Made by a program: the position numbers and the translations under genes
Notes under the pieces: generated by a model
What the model saw: the letters and a program-made list of their open reading frames with translations, nothing else
What the model was told of the DNA's origin: nothing
Database searches by the model: none
Assembly (NCBI RefSeq): GCF_001660485.1
Contig: NZ_CP013979.1
Span: forward strand, 372,001 to 436,000
Reading direction: 5' to 3'
DNA from: Agromyces aureus
GTDB lineage: Bacteria > Actinomycetota > Actinomycetes > Actinomycetales > Microbacteriaceae
Length of the DNA stretch: 64,000 bases
In this document: in pieces, positions 28,501 to 36,825 of the stretch
Layout: each line of letters opens with the position of its first letter
Numbering within the stretch: position 1 is the first letter of the stretch

Positions 28501-28632
28501 GGCGACCAGGGTCGGTTCCAGATCGAGCTGCCGAAGCTCGGCAAGGGCCTGCACCTGATCCGCACGTCGTTCGACGGGGGAGAGGGGTTCCGCGACTCGA
28601 CGTCGCTGCCGATCCCGATCCTCGTCTACTGA
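22579..28632 (+). CDS. Secreted bifunctional amylopullulanase with two GH13 catalytic domains
   Basis: A 2017-residue secreted enzyme. Signal peptide 1-34 (ends AASA). Modules in order: X25-type domain (about 38-133, with [10 protein letters not shown]); GH13 alpha-amylase barrel (nucleophile D417 in GFRIDTAKH, acid E451 in FGEVYD, D521 in GNHDMG); two more X25 domains (about 835-930 and 933-1028, each GCAGDWAP.C); a pullulanase N-terminal region; a pullulanase-type GH13 barrel (YELHVRDFS near 1293, D1508 in [10 protein letters not shown]1545 in YGEGWNF, D1679 in DAHDNET); a C-terminal Ig-like domain (about 1915-2017). It should cut both alpha-1,4 and alpha-1,6 bonds. The ATG has AGCAGGAG upstream; a GTG eight codons earlier is less likely. 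Confidence 0.93.
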   Translation: MTQRGRARSWIAMGVTGVVAASVLTLLPGLAASAEERTFALVGDLQSEVGCAADWAPDCAESELLATATPGIFASEFEVPAGEWQYKVAVNDSWDEAYGKGSAPGGDNLKLTVAGPSTIRFVFDDNQKKVGLELVSLRAGYSDADDAALVADPVRQPGSDEQFYFVMTDRFANGDPSNDEGGLTGDRLATGFDPTHRAFYNGGDLQGLRDRLDYIDDLGTTAIWLTPSFKNRPVQGEGANASAGYHGYWVTDFTQIDPHLGTNAELEALIAEAHAKGIKVYFDIITNHTADVIDYEEQQYSYIDQATSPYTDAAGDEIDLADYADGETPFPTLDAATSFPYTPVVRPEDADLKVPAWLNDPTLYHNRGDSTWEGESVTYGDFVGLDDLMTEHPTVVNGFVDVYDQWIDLGIDGFRIDTAKHVNFEFWEQWSTQVLDYAHEHGKPDFFMFGEVYDADPQKLSPYVRKTDMNSVLDFTFQSQAVSFAAGNSAKNLQSLFAGDDYYTTPDSSATALPTFLGNHDMGRVGSFLQNTDAPLQRDELAHDLLFLTRGQPVVYYGDEQGFAGIGGDQSARQTLFASQVAEYQNQPLVTGENAGSVDRYDTDAPLYEHIAALSELRQSHPALATGAQIERYVDSGAGVYAFSRVDRSEKVEYVVAANNANEERTVQVPTLTKGGQFEALYGGGAAVAADADGVASVTVPALGAVVLKADRTVTSPDAAAAITVATPAPGAGVTGITPVVADVADDTWQETSFAWRIAGATGDDAWHGLGTAEDTSPRVFHDTAGLANGTLIEYRAVSTDAAGHRAAASTYASVGDAVNLAEEEEPEQPIDLVTVPGSHNSEMGCAGDWAPGCEVAKLTKRADGIYEGTFTIPAGSYEYKVAVNGSWDVNYGANGEPNGGNVTYTTDGSQPITFFWNPETHVVSSTAEGPVVTLPGGFQSEIGCAGDWAPDCLASLMQDGDKDGVYTFSTSRIPDGAYETKVAHNRSWDENYGVGGAPGGANYSFTATGGKLVEFRYTLATHVLEILVSDPPLAGTGQTRAHWVSEDTLAWPAELLGAASVDDTVWTLEHSADATLAVVDGEVTGGGEAIALERDPAGLTDAQLAKFPALRGFIALHPVGLDRAEVQQLLSRQLGVAQTTDGELSAFTGVQLPGVLDDLYADAVASAALGLGWHGKKADATLWAPTARSVAVERWDAGATGDPQRLDAEWNAADGTWTVDGLRQGDEYRWSVDVFAPTTGTYETNSVTDPYSVALTTNSARTVVVDLDDAKLAPKQWTKAKAPVVERAVDRAIYELHVRDFSITDETVPAEERGTYRAFTRDSAGTAQLKQLAGAGINTVHLLPTFDIATIEENRAAQATPDCDLASYGPASPEQQACIDAIRDLDGFNWGYDPFHFQAPEGSYAVDPDGGARVEEFREMVGALHGMGLQVVLDQVFNHTAEAGQGQKSVLDRIVPGYYQRLNAVGAVETSTCCQNVATEHEVAEKLMVDSVVLWAKEYKVDGFRFDLMGHHSKANMLAIREALDKLTLKKDGVDGSKVYLYGEGWNFGEVANNALFEQATQGQLGGTGIGTFNDRLRDAVHGGSPVDGTSTFQQGFGTGLGTDPNGQPGTSSQADQLADLGHQTDLVKLGLAGNLRAYELTDAAGETVRGDQLDYRGSPAGYADQPDEVINYVDAHDNETLYDLSVFKLPTDTPMADRVRMNTLSLATVTLSQSPSFWHAGTELLRSKSLDRNSYNSGDWFNRIDWTGQQSTFGSGLPNEADNGEKWPIMTPLLENPALKPAAADIATAEASALDLLRVRSSVDLLQLGSASLIDEKVSFPGSGTDATPGLITMLVDDLVGADVDPKLDGALVVFNASPEAVTEQVDGLQGRGFALAKAQASGSDAVVKTTKWDAATGSVTIPARSVAVLVDEQPPPAVATFTIAAPNKLLVKAGSAVKVVGQTFAVNGSRPVGTVTVLDGGKAIATATVKAGDQGRFQIELPKLGKGLHLIRTSFDGGEGFRDSTSLPIPILVY

Positions 28633-28645
28633 ACCCCGCCGCCCT

Positions 28646-28725
28646 CGCCGGTCGAGGAGCGACGAAGGAGCGTCTCGAGACCCAGTCCCCGAAGGGTCTC
28701 GAGACGCTTCGCTCCTCGACCGGCG
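28646..28725. repeat. Dispersed hairpin element, inverted pair forming a long stem
   Basis: Two copies face each other: one starts CGCCGGTCGAGGAGCGACG (28646-28683), the other is its near reverse complement and ends CTCCTCGACCGGCG (28694-28725). They are separated by 10 bp and would fold into a roughly 30-bp stem. The element lies between two convergent genes and probably terminates both. The left copy carries an extra 8 bp or so (GACGAAGG). Confidence 0.8.
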
Positions 28726-28737
28726 ATGACCGGCCGC

Positions 28738-29379
28738 TCAGCCCTTCGCGAGCGTGATCGGCACGGTGCTCGGGTCGGTCGAGAAGTGGATCACCGGCGT
28801 CGCACCCGAGCAGTCGTAGGCCGCCGACGCGATCGGCGACGCGAGGATCTGCTCGGTGACGGGCGTGCCGTCCATCGCGGTGCCGTCGACCGTGACGTTC
28901 ATGTTCAGCCCGTTGGTGTCGTTCGCGGTCGTCACCGTCGAGCCGTCGACGGTGTAGTCGCCCGAGAGGGTGCCGCTCATCGTGGCCTCGGCCGGCAGCC
29001 CGGCGATGTCGACCGCGAGCTGCAGGTCGGGCGTGTACGTGTAGGTGCCGGCCTTGGTGAAGGACAGGCCCGACGAGCCGCTCGGGTCGTAGACGATCGC
29101 GTACTCGGCGAGGTCGACGTTCACCTGGTCGTAGAAGGCCTGCATCTGGTCATCGGCGATCACCCAGTCGCCGACGAGGCAGTTCGCGGCAGCGGCAGCG
29201 GGATCCTCGCTCGCCCCTGCGGCATCGGTCGCCCCGGGAGTCGCGCTCGGCGTCGCCTTGGGCTTGGCCGATCTCGTCGGCTCGCCGTCGTCGGCTGCAG
29301 GGCTGCACCCCGCGAGCGTCAGTGCCGCGAGTGCGACGATCGCGCCGGTCAGGGCGAGCCGTGGGCGTACCTGCATCAT
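28738..29379 (-). CDS. Lipoprotein of unknown function
   Basis: A 213-residue exported protein. The signal peptide ends in the lipobox LTLAGC (C25). A low-complexity linker of Pro, Ala, Ser and Thr (about 33-62) leads to a globular domain that starts at NCLVGDWVIADDQ and contains Gly/Thr-rich strands such as AGTYTYTPDLQL and GTLSGDYTVDGSTV. The NCLVGDW start and repeated short beta strands look like a lipocalin-like or DUF-type barrel, but no family is recognised with certainty. AGGAGGC stands before the tandem ATG start. Membrane-anchored location is secure; function is unknown. Confidence 0.75.
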   Translation of the reverse strand: MMQVRPRLALTGAIVALAALTLAGCSPAADDGEPTRSAKPKATPSATPGATDAAGASEDPAAAAANCLVGDWVIADDQMQAFYDQVNVDLAEYAIVYDPSGSSGLSFTKAGTYTYTPDLQLAVDIAGLPAEATMSGTLSGDYTVDGSTVTTANDTNGLNMNVTVDGTAMDGTPVTEQILASPIASAAYDCSGATPVIHFSTDPSTVPITLAKG

Positions 29380-29440
29380 TGCCTCCTGTAGGGGGAAACT
29401 CCGGACGCCCGCGCGCCGGCGGACGGGTTCGAGCATTGTC

Positions 29441-30448
29441 TCACTCGACGCCGTGCACGGCCGGTGCGTTCGCGAGCACGGCGTACGTGCGTCCGAGGCG
29501 CTCGAGCCACCAGTCCGTGCGCTCGGGCGACGCCGCGTACCGATCGAGCAGCGCCCCGTCGGGCACGACCCGGCGCACGTCGATCGCGCCGTCGACTGGC
29601 AGCAACGGCGAGCCCGTGACATCCGCCGCCAGCAGCGAGGCCGTGCCGAGCCCGCAGTCGTAGTCGAGTTCGGTGACGGATGCCGCGAGCGCAGCGCCCA
29701 TCGCGAGCCCCACGCTCGTGTCGAGCGCACTCGAGACCACGACGGGCAGGCCGGCCGCCTCGACGATGCGAAGTGCGCGACGGATGCCGCCGAGCGGCTG
29801 CGCCTTGATCACGAGCAGGTCGGCGGCGCCCGCCTCGGCCACGGCGAGCGGATCGTCGGCCTTGCGCACGCTCTCGTCGGCCGCGATCGGGATGCCCATG
29901 TACTTCGTGCGCACGCGGATCTCGACGAGGTCCTCGATGCGCTCGCACGGCTGCTCGACGTACTCGAGGTCGAACTCGGCGAGCGCGTGGATCGCGTGCT
30001 CGGCCTCGTCGACGTTCCACCCGGCGTTCGCGTCGACGCGGATGCGACCCTCGGGGCCGAGCACCTCGCGCACGGCGCGCACCCTCGCGACATCCTGAGC
30101 CAGCGTCTGGTCGCTCGCCGCGACCTTCACCTTCGCGGTGCGGCAGCCCGGGAAACGCGCGAGCACCGCGGCGACGCTGTCGGGGTCGACGCCCGGCACG
30201 GTCGCGTTCACGGAGATGCGGTCGCGCAGGGCGGGCGGGGTCTCGTTCCAGCCGTAGTCGATCGCGCCTTCGAGCCAGGCGGATGCCTCGTGGTCGTCGT
30301 ACTCGACGAATGGGCTGAACTCCGTCCACCCGTGCGGGCCCTCGAGCAGCAGGGCCTCGCGCACGTCGATGCCGCGGAAGCGCGTCACGAGCGGGAGCGC
30401 GACCACGCGCGCGGTGGAGAGGAGGTCGTCGAGCGACGGCGATGTCAT
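29441..30448 (-). CDS. menC: o-Succinylbenzoate synthase MenC
   Basis: A 335-residue enolase-superfamily enzyme that dehydrates SHCHC to o-succinylbenzoate in menaquinone synthesis. The catalytic set is visible: KVK (K106, K108), the metal ligands D139 (RVDANAGW), E165 (YVEQP) and D191 (AADES), and the second base K215 (VIKAQPLGG). The active-site layout matches actinobacterial MenC. It is divergent from metH with a 50-bp gap. The other men genes begin 10 kb away. No leaderless -10 box is obvious. Confidence 0.9.
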   Translation of the reverse strand: MTSPSLDDLLSTARVVALPLVTRFRGIDVREALLLEGPHGWTEFSPFVEYDDHEASAWLEGAIDYGWNETPPALRDRISVNATVPGVDPDSVAAVLARFPGCRTAKVKVAASDQTLAQDVARVRAVREVLGPEGRIRVDANAGWNVDEAEHAIHALAEFDLEYVEQPCERIEDLVEIRVRTKYMGIPIAADESVRKADDPLAVAEAGAADLLVIKAQPLGGIRRALRIVEAAGLPVVVSSALDTSVGLAMGAALAASVTELDYDCGLGTASLLAADVTGSPLLPVDGAIDVRRVVPDGALLDRYAASPERTDWWLERLGRTYAVLANAPAVHGVE

Positions 30449-30498
30449 GAACCCATCATCGCAAGCGGCTGCGAGCGCCGCTCATTAGACTCGCGCGA

Positions 30499-33400
30499 GT
30501 GACCGGCACGTTGATCGAACCCCGCTTCCCGCTCGACATCGACGGCGTCGCACGCCCGTCGCGCTCGCAGGCGCTGCTCGACGCGGTGCGGGCGAACGTC
30601 GTGATCGCCGACGGCGCCATGGGCACCATGCTGCAGCGCCACGAACCCACGCTCGACGACTACCGGCAGCTCGAGGGCTGCAACGAGATCCTCAACGTCA
30701 GTCGCCCCGACATGATCGCGGCGATCCACGACGAGTACCTCGCGGTCGGCATCGACGCGATCGAGACGAACACGTTCGGCGCGAACTGGTCGAACCTGTC
30801 GGATTACGGCATCGACGACTGCATCCACGAGCTTGCCGAGGCCGGGGCGCGCATCGCGCGCGAACGCGTCGAAGCGGCCGAGGCGGCCGACGGGCGGATG
30901 CGCTGGGTGCTCGGCTCGATGGGTCCGGGCACGAAGCTGCCGAGCCTCGGCCACACCACCTACGACCACCTCAAGCAGACGTTCGCGCTGCAGGCCGAGG
31001 GCCTCATCGACGGCGGAGCCGACGCGTTCCTCATCGAGACCTCCCAGGACCTGCTGCAGACCAAGGCCGCCGTCAACGGCTGCAAGCAGGCCATCGTGAG
31101 CCGCGGCATCCGCCTGCCGATCTTCGTCGAGGTGACGGTCGAGACGACCGGCACCATGCTCATGGGCAGCGAGATCGGTGCCGCGCTCACCGCGCTCGAG
31201 CCGCTCGGCGTCGACGCGATCGGCCTGAACTGCGCCACCGGGCCCGCCGAGATGAGCGAGCACCTGCGCCACCTCTCGAAGCACTCGCGCGTGCCCGTCG
31301 CGTGCATGCCGAACGCGGGCCTGCCCGTGCTCGGCGCGAACGGCGCGCACTACCCGCTCGAGCCGGCCGAGCTCGCGACCGCGCACGAGCAGTTCGTGCG
31401 CGAGTTCGGCCTCGGCCTGATCGGCGGATGCTGCGGCACGACGCCCGAGCACATGCTCGCCGTCGTCGAGCGCCTGCGCCCGCTGCGCGCCGGGCTCGCG
31501 GCCGGGCCGGACTCGGCACGGACGCCCACGCCCGAGGCGGGCGTCGCGAGCCTCTACCAGCACGTGCCGTTCCACCAGGATGCGTCGTACCTCGCGATCG
31601 GCGAGCGCACGAACGCCAACGGGTCGAAGGCGTTCCGCGAGGCGATGCTCGCCGGCGAGTGGGACGAGTGCGTCGAGATCGCGCGCAACCAGATCCGGGT
31701 GGGCGCGCACCTGCTCGACGTGTGCGTCGACTACGTCGGCCGCGACGGCGTCGACGACATCCGCGAGGTCGTGTCGCGCTTCGCGAGCGCCTCGACGCTG
31801 CCGCTCGTGATCGACTCGACCGAGCCGGCCGTCATCGCCGCCGGGCTCGAGCTCATCGGCGGGCGCCCCGTCGTCAACTCGGTGAACTACGAAGACGGGG
31901 ATGCCCCGACGAGCCGTTTCGGCCGCATCATGCCGCTCGTGAAGGAGCACGGCACGGCCGTGATCGCGCTCACGATCGACGAGCAGGGCCAGGCCCGCAC
32001 CGCCGACGACAAGATGCGCATCGCCTCGCGGCTCGTCGACGCGCTCGTCGACGAGTGGGGCATGCGCGTCGAGGACCTCATCGTCGACTGCCTCACGTTC
32101 CCCATCGCGACCGGTCAAGAGGAGACCCGCCGCGACGCGATCGAGACGATCGAGGCCATCCGTCGCCTGAACGCGAAGTACCCCGGCATCCACACCACGC
32201 TCGGGGTCTCGAACGTGTCGTTCGGCCTGAACCCGGCCGCGCGCAGCGTGCTGAACTCGGTGTTCCTGCACGAGGCCGTCGAGGCCGGGCTCGACTCGGG
32301 CATCATCGACGCCGCGAAGATCGTGCCGCTCGCCTCGCTCTCGGAGGAGCAGCGCAAGGTCGCGCTCGACCTCGTCTGGGATCGTCGCGAGTACGACGCC
32401 GACGGTGCCACGACCTACGACCCGCTCGCCGTGATGCTCGACCTCTTCGCGGGCGTCGACACCGCGGCCCTGCGCGACCAGCGCGCGGCCGAACTCGCCG
32501 CGCTGCCCGTGGGCGAGCGCCTCGAGCGTCGCATCATCGACGGCGCCTCGAAGGGCCTCGAGGCCGACCTCGACCTCGCCCGCGAGGGCGGCCTGAGCGC
32601 GCTCCAGATCATCAACGACCACCTGCTCGAGGGCATGAAGGTCGTCGGCGAGCGCTTCGGCTCGGGCGAGATGCAGCTGCCGTTCGTGCTGCAGTCCGCC
32701 GAGACCATGAAGGCCGCCGTCGCGCTGCTCGAACCGCACATGGAGAAGACCGAGTCCTCCGGCAAGGGCACGATGGTCATCGCGACCGTCCGCGGCGACG
32801 TGCACGACATCGGCAAGAACCTCGTCGACATCATCCTGACGAACAACGGCTACAAGGTGATCAACCTCGGCATCAAGCAGCCGATCGCCGACATCATCGC
32901 GGCCGCCGAGGAGCACGACGCCGACGTCATCGGCATGTCCGGCCTGCTCGTGAAGTCGACCGTCGTCATGAAGGAGAACCTTCAGGAGCTGCAGTCGCGC
33001 GGTCTCGCGAAGAAGTGGCCGATCATCCTCGGCGGTGCCGCTCTCACGCGCGCCTACGTCGAGGACGACCTCGCCTCGCTCTTCGACGGCGAGGTGCGCT
33101 ACGCCCGCGACGCCTTCGAGGGCCTCACGCTCATGGAGCCGCTCGTGAAGGTCGCGCGCGGCGCCGACCCGGCCGAGGTCGGGCTGCCCGCGCTGAAGAA
33201 GCGCATCCACAGCGCCGGTTCGAAGCTCACGCTCACCGAACCCGAGGAGATGCCCGGGCGGTCCGACGTGGCATCCGACAACCCGATCCCGACCCCGCCG
33301 TTCTGGGGCACGCGCATCGTGCGGGGCATCGCGCTCGCCGACTACGCCGCGTTCCTCGACGAGCGGGCGACCTTCATGGGGCAGTGGGGGCTCAAGCCGG

Positions 33401-34146
33401 GTCGCGGCGAAGACGGGCTCAGCTACGAGCAGCTCGTCGAGACCGAGGGGCGGCCCCGCCTGCGCTACTGGCTCGACCGGATCCTCGGCGAGGGCATGCT
33501 CGACGCCTCGGTCGCCTACGGGTACTTCCCGGTCGTGAGCGAGGGCGACGACCTCGTCGTGCTGCACCACGGCGACGACCCGACCGGCCTGCTCGGGCGG
33601 CCCGGACTGCTCGCCCCCGACGGCGGGTCAGGGGGGCCGCTCGGAGCGGAGCGCCTGCGCTTCCACTTCCCGCGCCAGCGCCGCGACCGTCACCTGAACC
33701 TCGCGGACTTCGTGCGCTCGAAGGATGCCGGCCAGGTCGACGTGCTGCCCGTGCAGCTCGTGACCGCCGGCGCGCACATCGACCAGGTCACCGCGAAGCT
33801 CTTCGCCGAGAACCGGTACCGCGACTACTACGAGCTCAACGGGCTCGTGATGCAGCTCACGGAGTCGCTCGCGGAGTACTGGCATGCGCGCATCCGATCC
33901 GAGCTCGGGTTCGCCGCCGAAGACCCGACCGACACGGCCGGCCTGTTCAAGCTCGAGTACCGCGGGGCGCGCTTCTCGCTCGGCTACCCGGCCTGTCCCG
34001 ACATGGAGGACCGCCGCAAGGTCGTCGAGCTGCTGAAGCCCGAGCGCATGGGCGTCGAGCTCAGCGAGGAACTGCAGCTGCACCCCGAGCAGTCGACCGA
34101 CGCGTTCGTGTTCCACCACCCCGAGGCGAAGTACTTCTCGGTCTGA
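30499..34146 (+). CDS. metH: Cobalamin-dependent methionine synthase MetH
   Basis: A 1215-residue enzyme that transfers the methyl group of methyltetrahydrofolate to homocysteine. The homocysteine domain carries the zinc ligands C245 and C311-C312 (GGCCGTTPEHM). The pterin-binding barrel is at about 360-630 (IGERTNANGSKAF). The B12 cap and cobalamin domain follow, with DVHDIG (lower axial ligand H769). The SAM-dependent reactivation domain is at the C-terminus. The start is GTG with TAGACT (30486-30491) 7 nt upstream, a leaderless layout. There is no room for a cobalamin riboswitch, so regulation by B12 is not evident. Length and domain order match E. coli MetH (1227). Confidence 0.95.
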   Translation: MTGTLIEPRFPLDIDGVARPSRSQALLDAVRANVVIADGAMGTMLQRHEPTLDDYRQLEGCNEILNVSRPDMIAAIHDEYLAVGIDAIETNTFGANWSNLSDYGIDDCIHELAEAGARIARERVEAAEAADGRMRWVLGSMGPGTKLPSLGHTTYDHLKQTFALQAEGLIDGGADAFLIETSQDLLQTKAAVNGCKQAIVSRGIRLPIFVEVTVETTGTMLMGSEIGAALTALEPLGVDAIGLNCATGPAEMSEHLRHLSKHSRVPVACMPNAGLPVLGANGAHYPLEPAELATAHEQFVREFGLGLIGGCCGTTPEHMLAVVERLRPLRAGLAAGPDSARTPTPEAGVASLYQHVPFHQDASYLAIGERTNANGSKAFREAMLAGEWDECVEIARNQIRVGAHLLDVCVDYVGRDGVDDIREVVSRFASASTLPLVIDSTEPAVIAAGLELIGGRPVVNSVNYEDGDAPTSRFGRIMPLVKEHGTAVIALTIDEQGQARTADDKMRIASRLVDALVDEWGMRVEDLIVDCLTFPIATGQEETRRDAIETIEAIRRLNAKYPGIHTTLGVSNVSFGLNPAARSVLNSVFLHEAVEAGLDSGIIDAAKIVPLASLSEEQRKVALDLVWDRREYDADGATTYDPLAVMLDLFAGVDTAALRDQRAAELAALPVGERLERRIIDGASKGLEADLDLAREGGLSALQIINDHLLEGMKVVGERFGSGEMQLPFVLQSAETMKAAVALLEPHMEKTESSGKGTMVIATVRGDVHDIGKNLVDIILTNNGYKVINLGIKQPIADIIAAAEEHDADVIGMSGLLVKSTVVMKENLQELQSRGLAKKWPIILGGAALTRAYVEDDLASLFDGEVRYARDAFEGLTLMEPLVKVARGADPAEVGLPALKKRIHSAGSKLTLTEPEEMPGRSDVASDNPIPTPPFWGTRIVRGIALADYAAFLDERATFMGQWGLKPGRGEDGLSYEQLVETEGRPRLRYWLDRILGEGMLDASVAYGYFPVVSEGDDLVVLHHGDDPTGLLGRPGLLAPDGGSGGPLGAERLRFHFPRQRRDRHLNLADFVRSKDAGQVDVLPVQLVTAGAHIDQVTAKLFAENRYRDYYELNGLVMQLTESLAEYWHARIRSELGFAAEDPTDTAGLFKLEYRGARFSLGYPACPDMEDRRKVVELLKPERMGVELSEELQLHPEQSTDAFVFHHPEAKYFSV

Positions 34147-34153
34147 GGGTCGG

Positions 34154-35287
34154 TCAATCGTCGGCAAGTATCTTCGGCAGGTACCCGAGCGTATCGAGTC
34201 GCCGCACGAGCCGTGCGGCGATCGGGCCGCGCGAGAGTGAGATTCGGTAGAACCGGGGGCCCTCGACCGAGTTTTGGAAGAGGTCCTCCTCGACCAACGT
34301 GCGGATGGCCCGTGACCGTTGTGCCGGGCTTCCTGGGAACACCGCTTCCAGGTCGCCGGCCTTCACGACACCCCGCTGAAGTGCGATCGCGAGTGCGCCC
34401 GCCTGCGCGGCCGAGATGACGCCGTCGCGGGCGAGCGACGTCAGGACCGGAGTGATGAGTTCTTCGCTGACATACTCATGGTCTTGCAGCCGGATCAGAC
34501 GCTGCAGGTCGGTGCTGATGCCGGTGGCGAAGAACTCGATCCACGCTGTCGTTCCTCGTTCGGAGAGGTCGTCTGCGCCTTCGAGTGCGCTGATGTAGGC
34601 ATCGCGGTCGTTCCCGAACACCGCCATCGGGTTGAGTGCGCTTCCGCCGCGGGTGTTAAAGATCGTGCGACGCAGCATTGCATACGTGAAGAGGCGTGAA
34701 ACTCGACCGTTGCCGTTCTGGAACGGGTGGATCCAGACGAAACGATGATGCGCGATGGCGATCTGGAGCATCTGCTCGTGGAGTGGGCGTTCAGCGTTCG
34801 CGAAATCGAGCAGGTCGGTCATCTCGGGGTGGACGACGACCCACGACGGTGGCGTGTGCTGCGAGTTCGAGATCGCCACGTCGACTTCTCGGTAGTTCCC
34901 CGGGTTCGGGTCGCCCTCCCTGATCAGATGCGAGACCGTACGCGCATGCAGTTCGCGGATCAGGGAATGCGTCAGCGGCGCTGCGGGATCGAGTTCGTCG
35001 ATGAACCGAGCCGTCTCGGCGATGTTGACGATCTCGCGGAGCGAGTCGTCGAAGGTGCCGTGCTTGCTTCCCAGCCGATCGAGCGCGTCGTAGACCGTGG
35101 TGTGGTTGCCCTCGATGCGTGCGGAAACCACGCTCATGACAGTGTCGGACAGTAGATGGAGATCGCGAAATGTCGCCGGATGGGTCGTACCGGTTCCGAT
35201 GTCGGCCCTGAGGCGTTCGATGTTGAACAGCGTCGCCACGAGACCGGACCCGAAGTCCAGTTTTGGGATGCTGTATTTGCTCGTCAT
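34154..35287 (-). CDS. Class II Fic-domain protein (probable AMPylator) with C-terminal winged helix
   Basis: A 377-residue protein. The Fic motif HPFQNGNGR is at 187-195, complete with the catalytic histidine. An inhibitory helix motif SARIEG (55-60) matches [S/T]xxxE[G/N], the class II type in which the inhibitory glutamate is N-terminal in the same chain. The last 120 residues look like a winged helix that could bind DNA. It would transfer AMP to a target hydroxyl, possibly its own. The ATG at 35287 follows an AGGAAAAGATC region; a longer frame upstream exists but has no such site. Codons are less GC-skewed than in neighbours, hinting at acquisition. It is convergent with metH, 7 bp away. 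Confidence 0.85.
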   Translation of the reverse strand: MTSKYSIPKLDFGSGLVATLFNIERLRADIGTGTTHPATFRDLHLLSDTVMSVVSARIEGNHTTVYDALDRLGSKHGTFDDSLREIVNIAETARFIDELDPAAPLTHSLIRELHARTVSHLIREGDPNPGNYREVDVAISNSQHTPPSWVVVHPEMTDLLDFANAERPLHEQMLQIAIAHHRFVWIHPFQNGNGRVSRLFTYAMLRRTIFNTRGGSALNPMAVFGNDRDAYISALEGADDLSERGTTAWIEFFATGISTDLQRLIRLQDHEYVSEELITPVLTSLARDGVISAAQAGALAIALQRGVVKAGDLEAVFPGSPAQRSRAIRTLVEEDLFQNSVEGPRFYRISLSRGPIAARLVRRLDTLGYLPKILADD

Positions 35288-35515
35288 TGACGGATCTTTT
35301 CCTGTTGCGAATCGGACTATTTGCACCCTACCGTGACTATGCGGCTCTTTCCAGGGGAATTTGTGGGGCATTTGTCGAAGAGAATTTGCGGTGCGGCCCG
35401 CTGTTTCTTGCGCAGACCACGCGGCGGAGTCGAACTGAGGATGGCGCGGCGACGACTCCCGACCCGAATCGTGCGGCGCCCGGCATCCTCTCAGGAAACC
35501 GGCGACCTCCGCCCG
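35288..35515. other. Gene-free leader region between fic and the terC riboswitch
   Basis: This 228-bp stretch has no convincing gene. It is visibly richer in A and T than its surroundings near the fic start. ATTTG followed by C or T occurs at 35319, 35359, 35370 and 35384, with another inside fic at 35275. It presumably holds the fic promoter and any operators. Short open frames across it have atypical composition and are not called. Confidence 0.5.
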
Positions 35516-35524
35516 TAGGCTCGA

Positions 35525-35628
35525 AGCTCCAAGGGGAGTACTCCGACACGGTTTGTTCGTCATTACGGATGCAGGGCGCATCCCGGACGGCCGGTCCTCG
35601 TTCACGAGGATGGAGAAGACCTTGACGT
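35525..35628 (+). ncRNA. yybP-ykoY-type (manganese) riboswitch upstream of terC
   Basis: The conserved parts of this family appear in order. The 5' arm reads CCAAGGGGAGTA (35529-35540), CGTCATTACG lies at 35558-35567, and the 3' arm reads GGAGAAGACCTTGA (to 35625). CAAGG (35530-35534) pairs with CCTTG (35620-35624) to close P1. TAGGCT (35516-35521) places a transcription start at about 35528, right at the element. The family senses Mn2+ and commonly sits in front of TerC-type transporters, as here. The 3' end is 30 nt before the TTG start, so control of translation is more likely than termination. A covariance-model search would confirm it. Confidence 0.82.
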
Positions 35629-35658
35629 CCATCAGCGACGCCGAGGTCTGGAGACCCG

Positions 35659-36795
35659 TTGAACGTCACCCCACTTCTGTGGATCATCACGATCGCCGTC
35701 ACGATCGCCTTCTTCGTCTACGAGTTCTTCGCGCACGTGCGCAAGCCCCACGAACCGTCCATCGGCGAATCGGCCAGGTGGTCGGCGTTCTACATCGGCC
35801 TCGCGCTGCTGTTCGGCGTCGGGATCGGCACCGTCTCGGGCTGGACGTACGGCGGCGAGTACTTCGCCGGCTACCTCACCGAGAAGGCCCTGTCGATCGA
35901 CAACCTCTTCGTGTTCCTCATCGTGATGACGGGCTTCGCGGTGCCGAAGATCTACCAGCAGAAGGTGCTGATGATCGGCATCGTGATCGCGCTGATCCTG
36001 CGCGGTGGCTTCATCGCGGTCGGCGCCGCGCTGATCCAGAACTTCTCGTGGATCTTCTACATCTTCGGCGCGCTGCTTCTGGTGCTCGCCTACCGCCAGG
36101 CGTTCAGCAGTCACGAGAGCAACCCGGCGAACGGCAGGTTCATGGGGCTCGTGCGCCGCGTGCTGCCGGTCACCGACGAGTACCACGAGGACAAGCTCAC
36201 GGTGCGAAAGGGCGGCAGGCGCTTCGTCACGCCCATGCTGCTCACGATCATCGCGATCGGCTTCGTCGACCTGATCTTCGCGGTCGACTCGATTCCCGCG
36301 ATCTACGGCCTGACCGATGAGGCGTACATCGTCTTCACGGCCAACGCGTTCGCGCTCATGGGCCTGCGTCAGCTCTACTTCCTCATCGGCGGCCTGCTCG
36401 AGCGCCTCGTGTACCTCGCGCAGGGCCTCGCGGTCATCCTCGCCTTCATCGGCGTGAAGCTCGTGCTGCACGCCATGCACGTCAACGAACTCCCGTTCAT
36501 CAACGGCGGCGAGCCGATGCTGTGGGCCCCCGAGATCCCGATCTGGTTCTCGTTGCTCTTCATCGGCGCCACCATCGCCGTCGCCACCACGGCGAGCCTG
36601 CTGAAGACCCGCGGTGACCGTCGGACGGCGCACGCCTCCCTCGGTGCGCCGGATGCGTCGGTCGCGGCGTCGGTCATGTCGACGGATGCGGATGCGGATG
36701 CGGATGCGGATGCGGATGCGGAGGCGCCCGCAGGCGGGCCCGGCGAGGCATCCGCCGTCCTGGCCCGCGACGCGCGAAATGAGGACACGCGCTGA
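35659..36795 (+). CDS. TerC/Alx-family membrane protein (probable manganese exporter)
   Basis: A 378-residue protein with about nine TM segments. The TerC signatures are clear: EKALSIDNLFVFLIV (about 75-89) and IFAVDSIPAIYGLT (about 209-222), each with conserved membrane aspartates. Related proteins behind the yybP-ykoY riboswitch export Mn2+. The start is TTG; GGAG lies 5-7 nt upstream and the protein begins with a TM, which supports it. The C-terminal tail contains six Asp-Ala pairs encoded by six GGATGC hexamers (36684-36719). It is monocistronic, convergent with the ECF gene. Confidence 0.9.
   Translation: MNVTPLLWIITIAVTIAFFVYEFFAHVRKPHEPSIGESARWSAFYIGLALLFGVGIGTVSGWTYGGEYFAGYLTEKALSIDNLFVFLIVMTGFAVPKIYQQKVLMIGIVIALILRGGFIAVGAALIQNFSWIFYIFGALLLVLAYRQAFSSHESNPANGRFMGLVRRVLPVTDEYHEDKLTVRKGGRRFVTPMLLTIIAIGFVDLIFAVDSIPAIYGLTDEAYIVFTANAFALMGLRQLYFLIGGLLERLVYLAQGLAVILAFIGVKLVLHAMHVNELPFINGGEPMLWAPEIPIWFSLLFIGATIAVATTASLLKTRGDRRTAHASLGAPDASVAASVMSTDADADADADADAEAPAGGPGEASAVLARDARNEDTR
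36684..36719 (+). repeat. Six tandem GGATGC hexamers inside terC
   Basis: Six perfect copies of GGATGC encode a poly(Asp-Ala) tail in TerC. The unit is the half-site of the dispersed GGATGCC motif. The array should be prone to slippage in steps of two residues without a frameshift. Confidence 0.9.
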
Positions 36796-36825
36796 CGGGC
36801 GACCTCCTCTGGAGCATCGCCCTGG

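Noticed and set aside
20242..28554. A 2770-codon open frame on the minus strand running through the amylopullulanase region into the amylase
   Set aside because: Only the last 704 codons form a recognisable protein. The rest is low-complexity Arg/Ala/Val-rich sequence antisense to a gene with clear catalytic motifs, a normal artefact at this GC content.
30449..30498. Possible cobalamin riboswitch for metH or the ECF operon
   Set aside because: The gaps (50 bp before metH, 78 bp before the ECF lipoprotein) are too short for the roughly 200-nt element, and no B12-box-like sequence is seen.
30445..33570. A 1041-codon minus-strand frame opposite metH
   Set aside because: Fully antisense to a canonical methionine synthase, with no recognisable motif.
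35337..35702. Minus-strand 121-codon frame between fic and terC
   Set aside because: It crosses the riboswitch and the terC start, has no Shine-Dalgarno and resembles no protein.
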